A stretch of DNA of 64,000 bases from Seiridium cupressi (Eukaryota > Ascomycota > Sordariomycetes > Amphisphaeriales > Sporocadaceae): NCBI GenBank assembly GCA_036674765.1, contig JARVKI010000100.1, positions 85,088 through 149,087 on the forward strand. The letters run 5' to 3'. A program made the translations under genes and the position numbers. The notes under the pieces are model-generated. The model was not told the origin of the DNA and made no database searches. It saw nothing but the letters and a program-made list of their open reading frames with translations. This document shows positions 10,142 to 22,586 of this stretch, one piece after another. Position 1 is the stretch's first letter; every line of letters begins with the position of its first letter.

Positions 10142-12416
10142 TTAAGTATTGTGGTTATCGGTCCCTTCAAGGCTCGACGTGTTGTAGGGGGACATCAGGT
10201 CCATAGGGAAGAAGTTGAAGAGGTCTGTGGTCACGACATCGTTCTGGAAATATGACATCGGATCGGCGTAAGCCGCAGCGGCACCCTCCAGATGTGCAGC
10301 GTTTCCAAAATGGCCTTGACCTTGTAAACTAGGTAAGTCACTAAAATGTATAAACTGCTGTGCGGGGTGCGAGGAGCCTGTGTTCAGCGAAGGGAATGGA
10401 AAGTTTAGGTGCGGTGATGGCTGTTGAATAATACCGCTTAGCGCGTCAAGGGCCGTTGTGCTGCTCGAGACCACAGAGGGAAATTCAGCAGGATGATTAG
10501 GCATGTTATTGGCCGTGCGATTCATGTAGGATATTGTATCCTCCACCAATCGTAAACCTCGCTCAATGGTCCGTTTTGACACGGTGACCGGCTCGTCCTG
10601 AACCATTGTACTTAAGCAATGGAGAGCCATGTGGATGTATTCGACGTTGTAAGTTTGCTTGGCTGGATGCCTTAGCATATCGTACAACAGCACGACACAA
10701 GTCGTGTCCAGAAAGAATGCGTTGTATCGACCAGTCTAGATGGGAAATGTCAACGATGACATTGCAGATGACCTAGTATATTGCTAAAGAAGAAAAAGGC
10801 ATACCTTGCATGCATCATCCTTACGATACGACGAAGTGGCATAGACGATTGCATCCTGAGCAGCGTCTGTTGCATATCTGCAGGCCTGGCGGAGCCACAT
10901 TGTATCCGGCTCTCTATGATCGCTGCTTGGCTTCAATGCAGACTCGGCGATCAAGAACGGGCGATATGTGAGCAGAATTACGTGGTAGAACACTTCCGGC
11001 AGTCAGACTTTCATAGAAGCACATGCTAGGAGGACATCACTTACCATTGTGCAGTTGAAGCGAAGCCACGGATCCTCGTGTCTTATGTCTATTTGCGAAT
11101 CCTGCAGACCCAATGCCATACTGTTCAGCAAACTCACGAAGTCGCGTACCAATCCTCTCCGCAACAACGTAAAGCTGACCCAATGATTCATACCGTTGAC
11201 CGTAAATGAGCTTCGCTCCATCTTCACTGATCTGGGCCAATTTGCAGAGGCCAACCAACACTGGTTGGTCTTTGGGAAAAGAAGCCGAAATGTCTGACAT
11301 TTTTAGTGCGCTTTCTCTACCAAGAGCTAAGGCTTGCCAGCTGCAGGCGGTTCAGGTCATTACAATAGTGCAATAAGTCTTCGGAGAGCAAGCTTACCTT
11401 TCATGGAAGTATAGGCACCATAGCGTCATACGGCGTTTCTGCAAAATATCCGCTGGCACCAGGGAGGTATCGCTTTCCTTGTGCAAACCCATGGCCAGAG
11501 CCATGCGGCATGCAACGCCAAGATTAAGGTAGGCGGAATTAGGCCGACCCATGTTGGTCTGATACTCTGCAAGGAGAACCGAGAACTGGATCATGGATAG
11601 GCTAACCACATCGTCGCAAATGGCGGCTTCTTGCTTGGCTTTGATGAACAGTAGCTCGGCCGTGTCTGTATGTGTAGTCGTCAGAGCACCGATAGCTAGG
11701 ATAGCTAAAGTGACTGCTCGTCTTTGAGGGGATAGTGATGAGTCGGATCCATCGCTGTAGAAGTGATCAAGTAAGTCATCCAACTCCTGATCAGTGAATA
11801 AGGGTACAACAGGAGACGTTGCGGCCTTGAACCCGGCCAGGAATTCGACAGCCTGTTGCACAGGGAGAGAAGATATAAGAGATGTATGTGAGGGCAGAGA
11901 ATTTGCGTTTGTACGCTTTGCAATTCCGAAGAAGATGGTGTCCTGGACGAAAAGGGCTAATCCCGGTCCGCCTTCTTGAACTTCGCGATCGCCTGGATGA
12001 TGTTGAGAGCTGCAGGACAAAATCTCCCGATGCAACTGCTGCAGGAAAGCGAACTGGGATGAAGGACCATAGAATAGCCGTGAGCTCTCAACGGAGTCGG
12101 CTTCATTACCATGGGTAGCAGCAACACTTTGGTAGACTTGATTTCCAGCGCGGTCCGCGTGCTCCTGGGGCTTTTGTGGATCCTCAATGGGATCCGAGGC
12201 CTGCCTGTTAACTTGAGATTCCGCAGCGCTTCGAGTCTGATGGAGGCTTGCACTGGGAGCCTGGCGGGTTGATTTTCGAATCCTGGCGCGCTGCCGATAG
12301 GAGCACTCAGCAGGCCTCCGTTGACATCTCTGGCACGGCTGTTTGCCGTCACACCGAACCTTCTTCTTCCGACAAGGTTCACAGGCCTTCGGGATCTTCT
12401 CCACGGTGTCTTCCAT
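10142..12416 (-). CDS. Zn2Cys6 transcription factor with fungal-specific regulatory domain
   Basis: Binuclear zinc-cluster regulator. Four exons join in frame: 12416-11398, 11340-11045, 10992-10805, 10735-10142 (698 aa). Residues 11-38 carry the Cys6 cluster with spacing CX2CX6CX5CX2CX6C (ACEPCRKKKVRCDGKQPC then QRCQRRPAEC), followed by a basic linker. The middle holds the Fungal_trans domain: LDDLLDHFY, LAILAIGAL, YLNLGVACRMALAMGLH, RRMTLWCLYFHES joined to WQALALGR, and LQLHNVFYHVILLTYRPFL. The C-terminus is low in charge and rich in Ser and Pro. It diverges from the ABC-G gene at 13123 and shares a 0.7 kb promoter with it, which makes local control of the pump and the esterase plausible but unproven. 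Zinc-cluster proteins commonly bind CGG triplets, and these are abundant in that promoter. Confidence 0.93.
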
Positions 12417-13122
12417 GGCAGGACAGTAAATCCTAGGGGAGTGTGAGTCTTGGCGATACCTCCAGATATTCAGCTAGGATGATCTCCGACTGGCTGAGGC
12501 TTCGAAGACGGATTTATGGATTTACTACAGGTAGTTGCATGACTTTGACGAAGCTGTGGCGGCTCCCCGAGTCCGATTGAGAACACGCACCTGGAGATCA
12601 AAGGAAGACTGGATTGGATGTTGGTAGCCGGCCGGTCCGATACAGAAACAGTGATTCCATCCCCGAATTTCTCAAGAATGGAATATTCGGGACAACATGT
12701 CGCTGAGTAGTGCTTGATCGTCTGGTCCGCCGTCTCCGTAAATCCGTAAGTCCGGGTCCCACGCCTAGCGAACCGCCTAATACGCTAACTAACTTCCACT
12801 AAACTACATTATGCTTCTAGACAGCGGAAACAGTTGCGAGACTGCATACATCCGAAGGAATACATACCTACACATACAGAGCCAACGGATTTACGCAAAT
12901 ATGATCTCCGACTTTGATTCCCAATCACTGTTGAAGTGGGCGTTATTTTGTCAGATACCCCATTCCAAGATAATGTATGTTGCTTTAGTACCGCCAGCCA
13001 GGCGGAACGGACATTCGCTCAGCCAAGTCCCACCATATAGAAATACCATCAGGGACCACCGACATTTGGTGTATGGATCCTATAAGAAGTGAAAATCTTC
13101 GTAATGTGATGTCCATTGCGGT
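12417..13122. promoter_or_regulatory. Divergent promoter between regulator and ABC-G pump
   Basis: The 706 bp between two divergent start codons. It holds many CGG/CCG triplets, including the direct array at 12726-12754 and the palindrome CCGGCCGG at 12628-12635. An unsupported plus-strand ORF at 12811-13092 has no family signal. Confidence 0.55.
12726..12758. promoter_or_regulatory. Array of CCG triplets, candidate zinc-cluster binding sites
   Basis: TCCG and CCG at 12726-12732 are followed by TCCGTAAA (12735-12742), TCCGTAAG (12743-12750) and TCCGGGTC (12751-12758), so TCCG recurs at an exact 8-base step. Zinc-cluster proteins often recognise paired CGG triplets in direct or inverted orientation. 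The array sits in the promoter shared by the regulator gene and the pump gene. Binding is inferred from sequence only. Confidence 0.45.
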
Positions 13123-16100
13123 TTGGGTGTCAATTTCGCATTGAACGAGCTCGAGGCCATGGCAGCAACATCTTCCTCAAAGGCGGAAACAGCGATGGCG
13201 ATAGATGACGACAATGGCCAGAGGCGAGACATAAACCCTCGCAAAGGCCTTACTGTCACATTCAAAGATGTCTCAGTGGAAGTACACGGCCTTGGTGAAG
13301 ATTATGGCTCAACGTGTTTATCTGTGGTTAGGGATTTGATTCCGTCTTTCGGATCCGACGCCAGATCGACAAGAGTATGTTCCAGGCGAAAGCGAAAAGG
13401 TCTTTGAATCAGTACTGATTAATCGGCTAGCGTATACTTCGCGACGTGACGGGTCAGATCCGGCCCGGAGAGACGGTAAGAGAGCTCCTGTAGCCAGGTT
13501 TTCGAAGGCTTGCTAAGATGTACCCCGTGTAGCTTCTCGTCCTCGGTCGTCCAGGGTCAGGGTGTACCACTTTGCTCAAGATCATCGCGAACATGAGAGG
13601 AGAGTTCCATCGAGTGACCGGTCAAGTCCACTATGGCAGTCTAAACTCAAAGCAGGCTGAGCAGTTTCGTCATCAGATTGCCATGAACACTGAAGGTAGG
13701 AATCTCACTCGCTATCAGCACACCTCACTAAGACCCCTTAGATGATCTACACTTTCCAACGCTGAAAGTCTCCGAGACTATGAGCTTCGCCGCGTCGACG
13801 AAAATCCCTAGATCGAAGCCCGAAGGTTCAACTAGCGATCTTTCATTTGTTGATGCGCAGACAGAGAAAGTTCTTGGTTCTCTTGGCATAGCGCACACCG
13901 CGGAAACCGTCGTAGGTGATGAATTCATTCGCGGCCTATCAGGCGGCGAACGAAAGAGAGTTTCACTCGCTGAAGTCATGGCCACAGAGGTAAGTCTTAC
14001 TAAGGCAAGGACTGGAACAATTCTAATCTATCCTAGGCAACAGTACAATGCTGGGACAACTCTACTCGTGGCCTGGATGCTAGTAATGCGCTCGACTTCG
14101 CTCGTGTTCTCCGCCGCGTGGCAGACGAAGAGCGCAAGTCAGTTGTGGCGACTCTGTACCAAGCAGGCAACGGCATTTACTCCCAGTTCGACAAGGTCCT
14201 CGTCCTTTCCGAAGGGCACGAAATATACTATGGTCCTACTTCTGCAGCGAAACAATATTTCGAGGACATGGGTTTCAGATGTGCCGCGGGCGCGAATATT
14301 GCTGATTTCCTTACTTCAGTCGCTGTTCACACTGAGAGACAGATTCTCCCGGGTTTCGAGAACCAAGTTCCGAATACACCGGAAGAATTCGAAACTGCTT
14401 ACAAGAGAAGTGGGATGCATGCGGATATGATACACCAAATGGAAGCCGAAAGACCGGAGTCTCTCGCAGCCGAGGTGGAAGCCCTCAGAACAACTTGGGA
14501 GTTCGAAAAGAATCGTACTTTGGTCGGCTTATCTCGAGAGAAGAGTCCCTACCATGTCTCATTCGCCAAGCAAGTCCTTGCTTGTACGACTAGGTGAGCT
14601 AAAATCTTCTCGACACTCCACCTCCCTCAGATAGAATGCTTACCGTAAACCAGACAATTCCAGGTCCTATGGGGTGACCGTTGGTCCAACTGCTTGAAAG
14701 TCGGTTCAGCTCTGCTTGTGGCTATCTGCTCCGGCAGTCTCTTCTATAACCTCTCGCACACGACAGCCTCTGTCTTCTCTCGCGCCGGTGCCCTTTTTTG
14801 GCCTATTCTTCACTTTGGATTGCTCGCAATGTCGGAAACTACCGCGTCTTTCATGGGCAGGCCTATCATTTCTCGTCACAAACGTCTCGCCTTTTCTCGC
14901 CCAGCAGCACAGGCTTTAGCCTGCACAATTGCAGACATTCCCTTCATCGTGGTAATGTTCAGTGTCTACGAGGTCGTCTACTACTTCATGGTGCAGTTGG
15001 AACAAGACGCAGGAAAGTTCTTCACGCAGTGGTTTATCTTCATCTGCTGCACCCTCTGCCTGACCTCTTTCTATCGCATGGTAGGCGCATGGTGTAAACA
15101 TTTCGGCTTTGCTTCTCAGATTGCTGGATGGTGTACCATGGTCATGATGGTATATGCGGGTAAGTTATTCAATGATGGCCAATGTATCAGATTTTGACAG
15201 ATTCCAGGCTATCTTATCCCCGTTCCTGCAATGCACGTATGGCTCAGGTGGATCAGTTACATCAATCCAGTCACATATGCATTCAATGCAGTTATGGGTA
15301 GTGAAATCAGCCGCCTGATTATGCAGTGCGTTGAACCTCAGTATGTGCCCTATGGCGGGAGTTACGACGACAGTGGCTATCGTAGTTGCACACTTGCTGG
15401 TTCCACTACAGGTTCTTCGACAGTATACGGCTCAGATTACCTCAATGCGCAGTATGGCGACCCAACACAGCATGTTTGGAGAAACACTGGCATTGTCATT
15501 GCATTTTGGGTCTTCTTCGCCGCAATGTGCGCGATTGGTTTCGAGCTAAACCTTCACGCTGACGCTGGTTCCATGGTGCTTTTCGACAAAAGGAGTCGGG
15601 AAAGGGAATTAGCCAATGCACAAGATACAGAAAAGGGAACTTCCCCAGACACCAGTTCCGCTAGTTCTGGCGGCGTGTCCGATGGAATCATCACCTCAGG
15701 GAAAACAGTGTTCACCTTCCGTCACATCAACTACCACGTTCATGTGGCAGGAAAGGACAAGCAGTTGCTCCAAGATGTTTCTGGATTCGTCACACCTGGA
15801 AAGCTAGTGGCATTAATGGGTAGCAGCGGAGCCGGCAAGACGACGCTCATGGATGTCCTCGCACAACGTAAGGACTACGGTGCATTGAGCGGTAGCATTA
15901 TGGTCAACGGGAAGCCTCAAGGGATCAGCTTCCAACGTACGACGGGCTATTGCGAGCAGAACGATGTTCATGAACCAACTGCCACAGTCAAGGAGGCCTT
16001 ACTGTTCTCTGCAAGACTCCGCCAAAAGCACGACATTCCAGATGAAGAAAAGGTTGCTTATGTTGAGAAGGTGATGGATTTGCTTGAACTCACCCCTCTA

Positions 16101-17997
16101 CAGCATGCTATCATCGGCAGTGAGTCTCTCATTCTTATCGTTGTGCCACGATTGCGCTGACCGGCCATTCTAGCTCCTGGTTCTGGCCTATCCATTGAAC
16201 AGCGCAAGAGGCTGACAATTGCGACTGAGCTTGTCGCGAAGCCATCTTTACTGTTTCTCGATGAACCCACTTCCGGTCTGGACGGGCAGTCCGCATTTGA
16301 GGTTTGTCGATACATGAGAAAGTTGGCAGCAGCTGGCCAAACGATCATCGCTACTGTTCATCAACCCTCTGCTGCCTTATTTGAAGCATTCGATCATCTT
16401 CTTCTGTTGACGAAAGGCGGTAAAACCACATATTTCGGTCCGACAGGCAAGGGATCTTCGACCGTTCTTGATTATTTCGCAGAGCGAGATGCCCCTTGTC
16501 CGGAGGGTGCGAATCCTGCCGAACACATTGTGGATGTAGTCCAAGGCAGGCTCGATCCTGAAGTCGACTGGGCCCAACAATGGAATGAGTCGCCGCAGAG
16601 AGAAGAGGTCATGGCCGAGCTTGAACCTCTTCAAAACGTGCAAGATGACGGGGAGAAGAGTAAAGGTAGCGAAGATGAGCTTAAGAGCTTTGCGGCTCCT
16701 CTGCATTACCAACTCGCCCTTGTCACTCAACGACAGCTCATTGCACTTTGGAGAAATCCCGACTACATTTGGAACAAGATCGGTTTGCATGTCACTAACG
16801 CACTTTTCGGTGGCTTCACCTTCTGGATGATCGGCGATGGGACGTTCGATTTACAGCTCCGTCTGATGTCTGTCTTCAATTTCGTTTTCGTTGCTCCAGG
16901 CTGCATCAACCAATTACAGCCGCTATTCATTCGAAATCGAGACATTTTTGACACCAGAGAGAAGAAGTCAAAGACCTACAGCTGGTTGGCGTTCATATCG
17001 GCACAGTTGATAGCTGAGATGCCGGTCCTCATCCTGTGCGGCACAATCTATTTCGTCTGTTGGTACTTCACTTGCGGCTTTCCTGTCACTGCGAGTAAGT
17101 CAGGGCAAGTATACCTCGAGATGCTATGTAAGTTGATCACACACACGATCCACAGTCATGTTTCTAACTCCAAACTTCAGTCTACGAGTTCCTCTACACA
17201 TCTATTGGCCAAGTAAGTCTCTATGTACAATACCTATTCTCAAAACGCGTTTTACTAAATCCCTTCGCAGGCCATCGCGGCATACAGTCCTACCGCCTAC
17301 TTCGCCGCTCTACTCAACCCGATCCTAATTGGCTGTGGTTTAATTCTATTCAGTGGTGTTGTGGTCCCATACGACCAAATACAAGCTTTCTGGCGTTATT
17401 GGCTTTACTACATCGATCCATTCACTGTAAGTATAGAGATTCATTGAACTTTCATTAAGCTTCTCTTTTTATGCGGCCTCTTATACTTTGTGGACTTCGC
17501 GCGAACTACGCTGGTAGAAACTAGCCGACTCCGATACAGAAGAAATGTTTTGTTTGGTCGAGATGAAGAAGAAATTAGAGGCTAACATTTTTTCTGCCAT
17601 AGTATCTCATTGGTGCCCTGTTGACTCCGGTCGCATGGGATGCCAAGGTCGTATGTGAAGCCAGCGAGCTCACGTATATTCCTCTTCCGTCCAACAGCAC
17701 CTGTGGCGAGTACATGTCCGATTTCTTGTCACAGACCGCTGGATATGTGGTAGATTCGGCCAGTACAACCAGTTGTGCATACTGTCCGTATATCACTGGT
17801 GCCGATTACTTGAAAACGATGAACATCAATGCAAGCTATTACGGGTGGAGAGATGTGAGTGTTATAGTTCTCGTAGTTTAACAGATGCTGACGATGTACA
17901 CTAGGTCGGAATTACAGCGCTTTTCTGTATCTCATCCTATGCTCTGGTCTTCCTTATGATGAAGCTTAGAAGTAAGGCGACCAAGACTGCCTCATAA
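13123..17997 (+). CDS. PDR-type ABC-G multidrug transporter
   Basis: Full-size pleiotropic drug resistance transporter of the plasma membrane, with the (NBD-TMD)x2 layout. Twelve exons join in frame: 13123-13374, 13431-13475, 13533-13695, 13742-13989, 14037-14593, 14654-15159, 15208-16119, 16174-17127, 17181-17212, 17271-17426, 17603-17854, 17905-17997 (1389 aa). NBD1 has the family's degenerate Walker [13 protein letters not shown], signature [10 protein letters not shown] and [15 protein letters not shown]2 has canonical [14 protein letters not shown], signature [10 protein letters not shown] and [16 protein letters not shown]. Each NBD is followed by six helices, and the last extracellular loop is Cys-rich. 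The N-terminus before NBD1 is only about 85 residues, short for this family, where about 1500 aa in total is usual. A second ATG at 13159 is possible. It lies beside a divergent Zn2Cys6 regulator and upstream of an esterase on the same strand, which suggests a role in toxin or xenobiotic export. Confidence 0.93.
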
Positions 17998-18769
17998 TAT
18001 GTCTTTTTGCTCTTGCGACACTCGAAACAAGCGGAGAGGCAATTTGATTGGTGCGTTGTTTGGAAATGGATTTTGTCGAACCCCATTATTAGGAATCGCA
18101 TTGGTCGCGCCTTTATAGAAGTATACCAGGATATTAGTGGTGCATATTAGACTAGAGTAGATACTTAGACACATGTCTGCAAAGACAGTCTTCAAAAAGA
18201 CCGACCTCTTCGAATTAGATAGAAGTCATTTTGAGTCTTTCTGAGAGCTCTTTTAAACAGCACTGTTCAGCTTCATGCTTGTCACCGGTCATAAACGTAC
18301 GTGAATTCCACGCTTGAGCATCCTCTGTCAGTTGGTGGTTTCTTAAGCAAAAGGCCCCTTTGAGAGTTTCCTAATTTACTTTGCGCCATCCGAAATGAAT
18401 CCCGCTGTTTATCAGGGTTGGTGTCCGGGGGCTGAACCAGGGTGGTGGTCACGACCGGGTTGTCGGATGCCCAGCTTTCACGTCAGAACCCAACAAAGGA
18501 TATGCCAATGCAGATCCGACAGCCTTGGCTACACATCATTGCCGCTTGGTAGCAAGCGCAAGGGACTCATAGCCTGGCAAACAAATAAAATATATTGCTG
18601 CACCTTGAATTCGCAAACCAAAACCTAGAAGCAGGCAATCAATATCTATCGCAACATTCTGCGGCTATATCTGAAAGCTTTACTAGATACCATGGACGTC
18701 GCATCCTTTTCCATGACTAACACATCAGAGAGGACATGAATTTCTTCCAGCTTATCTACATTTGCAACC
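17998..18769. other. Intergenic, esterase promoter
   Basis: About 770 bp between two same-strand genes. It holds the pump 3' flank and the esterase promoter. An ORF at 18395-18628 (77 aa) has no support. Confidence 0.5.
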
Positions 18770-20763
18770 ATGGCGTTTAAGCTGGCATTATTCGAACTGT
18801 TCATCCTAGGGTCAACAGGCTCGGCTTCCGTTATCAACGTACCTGAAATCGAACTCGACTACGTTAACCTACTTGGTCGAAGCAATACTGCAGACCACTC
18901 CTCGGAGTATTTAGGTAAACCGGCCACATGATGAGTCACACGCATCTCTAATCCAGTTCAGGTATACCCTTTGCACAGGCTGGACGATTCGAACACTCGC
19001 ATTTATATCGCGAGAAGATTAGTGGCATCTACGATGCTGCCCACTATGGCCCTTCATGCCCGCAACAGTCATTAGGGGCAGTGCTTGCCCAAAACGGAAC
19101 TGGTGATCTCGGACTCGGTATTGAGGTGGGAACCCTGATCGATACGTTGTATTCTGTGCCTGCGCCGCGGGGAGAAGACTGCCTTTTTCTCAACGTCCAG
19201 GTCCCCGAGAACACATCAGCGGACGCGAAACTGCTTGTAGTTTTCTGGATCCACGGTGGCGGCTTCGCTTTGGGATCACCGGTCGCTGGTGTTGGTGAGA
19301 CGGATATCATCAAAACAGTCGCACCAAACTACAATCCTGGCGGACTGGTCAAGACTTCGGTGGAGATCGACCAGCCGCTGATTGTAGTGTCGGCCAACTA
19401 CCGGCTCAATGCCTTTGGTTTCAGCGCATCGCGTGAAATGGCGGACGCCGGCCTACTGAACCTTGGGCTGGAAGATCAACGTGTCGCTCTGCAATGGACT
19501 CAGAAGTACATCTCGAGCTTCGGTGGAGATCCTGAAAAGGTTACCGTACTTGGAAACTCGGCAGGTAGCTGGTCTATCGCAGCACATCTAATTTGGGAGG
19601 ACGAAAAATCCGAGAACAATACCGACCTCTTCAGGGCTGCTATCATGGCGTCTGGAGGTCCGCAGATGCTGGCTGGCCCTGAGCGACAGCAGGCTGTGTT
19701 TGATAGAATGGTCAATCGCACAGGATGCATGGACGCCGGCGACAAGATCGAATGCCTGAAGACGGCAGACTATAACGATATTATGGCTTCCGTCAATTCA
19801 GAAGGTAGCCTAGTCGGCATACAATCGTTGGCTTCAGTATGGAACATCCGTCCAGATGGTAAACATCTCAAGGAGTCACCGCATCGTTTGGCTGCGAAAG
19901 GTGCTTTCAAGCATCGGGTGCCACTGATCATTGGTGATATGCGAGACGAGGGAACGTTCTTCTCGTTGGGCAATCAACTCGAGGCTGGGTTCACCGATGA
20001 AGGCTTCAAGGACTACTTCCAATCAGTCTGGTGGCCCGATGCAAGTGATGGGGATCTCCAAAACCTAATGAGACTTTACCCTGTGGACCCTGCTGTAGGG
20101 TCTCCTTACGGCACCGGTGCCCTGAACGCCATTACCCCTCAGTACAAGCGAGTTGCTTCAGTTGTAGGCGACTATAGCTTCGAGGCGCAACGTAAGTACA
20201 ACAAAAAAAGCCTTATGGATTTTCCTTCTTTTCCAATCCCTGGAAGAGCCTGTGGTCTACTGTATTCGAAGTACACGAGAATCTTCTGTCGACTCGCAAT
20301 TGCATCGAGAAGCTAACATGTTCTATTTTCGTCGCTAGGCCGTAATTTTCTCGACCACTACTCGTCTGGATCCATGCCGGAAGATCCTCCCGTATACAAC
20401 TATATTGTGGACGCCCAATTTCCCCTTCTCCAATCATTTCTTCCCGGCCTACCGTTTGACGCCGCGGCAGTCCCAATATTAGGCTCGTTGCACGCATTTG
20501 ACATGTACTTCTACATGTTTGCGGGCTTCCCGCGGGCGCTTAGTGCCAACACAAAGAACATCCAGTCTACAACCATCACTTTCGCTCACAACTTAGACCC
20601 AAACTCATATGGGCAGCATGGCATAGCCCATTGGCGCCCGTGGACGAAGGAGGGTTTGGAAACGTATCGTTTCCAAGAGTCTGGTACCAGCATCGTGAAG
20701 GATGACTACAGAACGGAGCAGATTGCTTTCCTTAATTCAAGAGCGGATTCATTTCTCATATAA
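18770..20763 (+). CDS. Secreted type-B carboxylesterase
   Basis: Alpha/beta-hydrolase of the cholinesterase/lipase type-B family. Exons 18770-18914, 18962-20191 and 20339-20763 join in frame (599 aa). A signal peptide (MAFKLALFELFILGSTGSAS) is followed by YLGIPFAQAGRFEHS, the EDCLFLNVQVPE motif and the oxyanion loop WIHGGGFALGSP. The serine elbow reads VLGNSAGSWS; the nucleophile is present, but the usual GESAGG is changed to GNSAGS. The acid is in IGDMRDEGTFF and the His in LGSLHAFDMYFYMFAG, so the triad looks complete. Cysteines for the usual disulfides are present. It is co-directional with the ABC-G gene, 0.8 kb downstream. Substrates are unknown. Secreted ester hydrolysis next to an efflux pump suggests handling of an ester toxin or plant ester, but this is an inference. 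Confidence 0.92.
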
Positions 20764-21145
20764 TCGGTTGTTGGCGTTGCTGAAATAGTCCAAACTCATT
20801 GAAATCTTGACACCTGGGGCCTTTGCTCAGCCTTCTATATTATTGAAATATCCATTCGCTTTGTCGTCGTACAATTCTTATCTTTGGACTTTCAACACTA
20901 TGGCACCTGGTGAATGCGAGATTTGAAAAGCGGGTGGTAATGATACACCAAGGCGTGAGCGTTTCAATTTTATGTTGGATCTGATTTCGCGACAGCAAAG
21001 TGCTCAGTAATCTGCCTCTCACAACCTCTATTCGACGAATTATACTTCGACTTCGCAGATTGTTCATGAATTCTCTAGGGTTAGAAACTGGAGCAATAGA
21101 AAAGAAATATGGCGCCAACTGCTGCTTAAACGGTGATAGTTACAC
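20764..21145. other. Convergent 3' region
   Basis: About 380 bp between the 3' ends of the esterase (plus) and the dienelactone hydrolase-like gene (minus). Nothing else is seen here. Confidence 0.6.
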
Positions 21146-21968
21146 TTAGCCAGACAGATACTTGCCAAAAAACTCCGCAGTCTGATCATAACCTCGCTCG
21201 TATTCAGCCCGATTCTTTTCATCGTCGAGCTTTGCTCTTCCGCCCATCCATCCGTGGAACATTGAGTCATATGTCTCGACCATCCCGACCTTCCCTGGCT
21301 TAGACAGTATCTCCTTGTATTGCGCCACTACATCTGCTGGCTCGCCGGGAGAGGCGAGACAAAGATATGGCACGGTCAGGGCCTCAGCATCCTGCGCGTC
21401 GAGCCGTCTAAACACGTCAGTCTAACAGCTATGGTCAAATTGTCACATGAAGAACTCACGATGGATGCGCTGTCCCACTCGCAGCAAACTTCCGGCCAGT
21501 GCCCTCATTGTCCTTTCCAGAGACGAGGACACCGATCTTCCCGCCCCAGCAAAGCCCGAACAAGCCCCAGCCCTCCTCACCGACACTCGGCCACTTCTCG
21601 CCGGCAACTCTTCGTACCTCAAGCAATCTTTCCACATTGGGCGGGATGCCCGCCTGCTCTGCCCTGAACTTGGCGAATGCTGCCTTCTTTTCTTCGCTAT
21701 CAGCTGGTATCCACGCTGGCTGCGCGTAAACGCCCTTGAAGAAGTCCGGGATAATAACAAGGCCGTCCAGAGAGCTCGCTAGGCGGTCTGCGCCTTGGAG
21801 GCTCTGCGGTGCTGGGCCAAATATGTCATAGATGAAAATGATGGCACGAGTAGAATCGGGATCACCAGTCACATATGTATTCAGACCCGCCACGGTGTCC
21901 CAGTTTCCTTTGGGACTATAGCTCGAACTCGCAGGTGGGAGCTTGGCGCATGCGTCCTCGGTAGCCAT
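21146..21968 (-). CDS. Dienelactone hydrolase family protein
   Basis: Exons 21968-21460 and 21407-21146 join in frame as TAHPS/RLDAQDAEAL (256 aa). The alpha/beta-hydrolase fold has the cysteine elbow FGLCWGGKIGVL, which is the dienelactone hydrolase nucleophile. It also has an N-terminal NTYVTGDPDSTRAIIFIYDIFG with the usual conserved aspartate, VIIPDFFKG, the late PYLCLASPGEPADVV block, and the catalytic His in YDSMFHGWMGG. There is no signal peptide, so it is cytosolic. Members hydrolyse lactones or small esters; in fungi most have unknown substrates. I chose the ATG at 21968 because homologues begin near the ATEDACAKLPP stretch. An ATG at 22058 would add a poly-Lys/Phe extension that does not look coding. 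It lies tail to tail with the carboxylesterase. Confidence 0.9.
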
Positions 21969-22586
21969 TCTGGGCGAAAAAGTATGGTGGCAGGAGATTG
22001 ATTTGGCTAACAAATCTTTTTTAAAAACAAAAAATAAATAAATAAAAAATTTGGGCAAACACCAAGGCTGTAAGACTTCAGAGCATTCGCGACGTTTTAA
22101 TAGTGGCCCGAAGAAGATGACATAGACGGTAGGGGCCGCTGAGATTCCACGTTGGAGATACGATCGTCGATAAATCGATGCACGTCATTGGCTGTACTTC
22201 TTGGTGATTGCGTTACTTACCCGTTCTCGGCTCCGACTTTGTGTGACTGCCGAGTCGAATGAAATTCGCGCTGCATACTAAAAAAACAACGACTATAACG
22301 TCTATTGGGGTGTCATGATATAAGTTTCCATTCCAAAATTGCTACGTAGCTTCTCATTAAGTATCTTCTTAGGTACGAATCCTTCCTGGCTACCTATTAC
22401 ACTCCTGTAACAAAGGCTGTCCAGTTTCCTAACGGTCGGCGCATACCAATCTTAGTGACTGTTACACTGCTCGGTTTATATCTTATCATTTTCATATGGG
22501 GTAGGCAGAAAGAATCGTCGTGGAGGTTAGGATGAAAACGCCTGAGGGTTTCCTAGCTTCAACGAATTTAGGGAATTCACTGATCC
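21969..22586. other. Intergenic, no gene seen
   Basis: About 620 bp holding the DLH promoter and the sirtuin 3' flank. An A/T-rich stretch (AAATAAATAAATAAA-like) lies at about 22021-22052. No coding signal is seen. Confidence 0.55.

Noticed and set aside
11045..11340. Apparent frameshift in exon 2 of the zinc-cluster regulator, because two overlapping frames look coding
   Set aside because: The frame ending in LQLHN joins in phase to VFYHVILLTYRPFL of exon 3, which is the normal family sequence, so no frameshift is needed.
21969..22058. N-terminal extension of the dienelactone hydrolase-like protein from an ATG at 22058
   Set aside because: The added residues come from an A/T-rich run and do not fit the family start; the ATG at 21968 does.
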